This document shows, piece by piece, positions 14,684-14,933 of a stretch of DNA of 14,933 nt (positions are counted from its first letter, which is position 1; each line of letters begins with the position of its first letter). The notes under the pieces are model-generated. The model saw only the letters and a list, made by a program, of their open reading frames with translations. It was not told the DNA's origin and made no database searches. The position numbers and the translations under genes were made by a program. The DNA comes from Chloroflexota bacterium. GTDB lineage: Bacteria; Chloroflexota; Anaerolineae; Promineifilales; Promineifilaceae. The stretch covers positions 1-14,933 of the forward strand of contig QQUD01000200.1 in assembly GCA_008501785.1 (NCBI GenBank). The letters run 5' to 3'.

Positions 14684-14933
14684 TTAAGCTACTTTAGCTA
14701 AAGCTGCGGTACCTTCAGTCATAACCGCTTCAATTGCTTCATCAACTGTTGCATCACCGCTCTTAATCAAATCGGTTGCCCGACCGATAATGTCGTTGAT
14801 TTCTGGTGCAGCTAATGTGGCAAATGGCGGGTCAGTCTTGGCGTAGTTGACCATTGCATCTACATAGTAGTGTGCGCTTGCTGGTGCAACTGGTGAGTCT
14901 AACCAGGATTGCAGTGCAGATTCACGTGCCGGA
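14684..14933 (-). CDS. Sugar ABC transporter solute-binding protein, C-terminal part
   Basis: An open frame entering from the window edge encodes the last 82 or so residues of a protein ending VMTEGTAALAKVA, with its TAA at 14686-14684. The text PARESALQSWLDSP followed by INDIIGRATDLIKSGDATVDEAIE matches the C-terminal lobe of family 1 extracellular sugar-binding proteins (MalE/UgpB type), in which PARES/PSRxS and the final DAxxEAxxxA helix are typical. Its position just upstream of two MalFG permeases supports this. The N-terminal signal peptide and ligand site lie outside the window, so the sugar bound cannot be judged. The 178-bp spacing to the next gene includes a long hairpin. Confidence 0.85.
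   Translation of the reverse strand, partial: PARESALQSWLDSPVAPASAHYYVDAMVNYAKTDPPFATLAAPEINDIIGRATDLIKSGDATVDEAIEAVMTEGTAALAKVA

Overview
The window (14.9 kb) is bacterial. It holds eleven protein-coding loci, all read from the minus strand, so transcription runs from high to low coordinates. I see no tRNA, rRNA, CRISPR array or insertion sequence. Moderate GC, CRTAC1/UnbV and BNR propeller proteins, a MalFG-type sugar importer and many short intergenic palindromes would fit an uncultured Chloroflexota (Anaerolineae-like) genome. That placement is an inference from gene style, not from a marker gene.

In transcription order: (a) 14933-12663, a sugar ABC importer consisting of the C-terminal end of a solute-binding protein, a MalF-type permease and a MalG-type permease, with no ATPase gene in the window. 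(b) 12584-5950, an unusual three-gene block: a 1336-residue secreted/membrane protein with two tandem seven-repeat CRTAC1-UnbV modules fused to a DoxX-like membrane domain; a divergent GroEL-like chaperonin whose residue equivalent to GroEL Asp398 is arginine; and, 6 bp behind it, a cytoplasmic six-Asp-box propeller protein. (c) 5613-1, a carbohydrate block: GH29 alpha-L-fucosidase, NAD-dependent sugar epimerase/dehydrogenase, aldo/keto reductase (frameshifted), a Pol-beta-type nucleotidyltransferase and a type I sulfatase (interrupted by an in-frame TAG).

The simplest reading of (a) and (c) is import of fucosylated, possibly sulfated, oligosaccharides and their breakdown inside the cell. Neither the fucosidase nor the sulfatase has a signal peptide, and oxidoreductases that could process the released sugar lie between them. 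The two broken genes in (c) mean the pathway is either decaying here or the assembly has errors. Block (b) has no obvious link to sugar catabolism and is the best candidate for something undescribed.

The DNA between genes is rich in structured repeats: a CCTCCGGGAGG palindrome family that also supplies Shine-Dalgarno sequences, two paired-hairpin (REPIN-like) elements, one of them inside a 173-bp inverted repeat, a CGTGATCG hairpin, a 24-bp perfect palindrome, and a long hairpin between the binding-protein and permease genes that pairs best as minus-strand RNA. The octamer ACGGCCGT occurs ten times, mostly inside genes.
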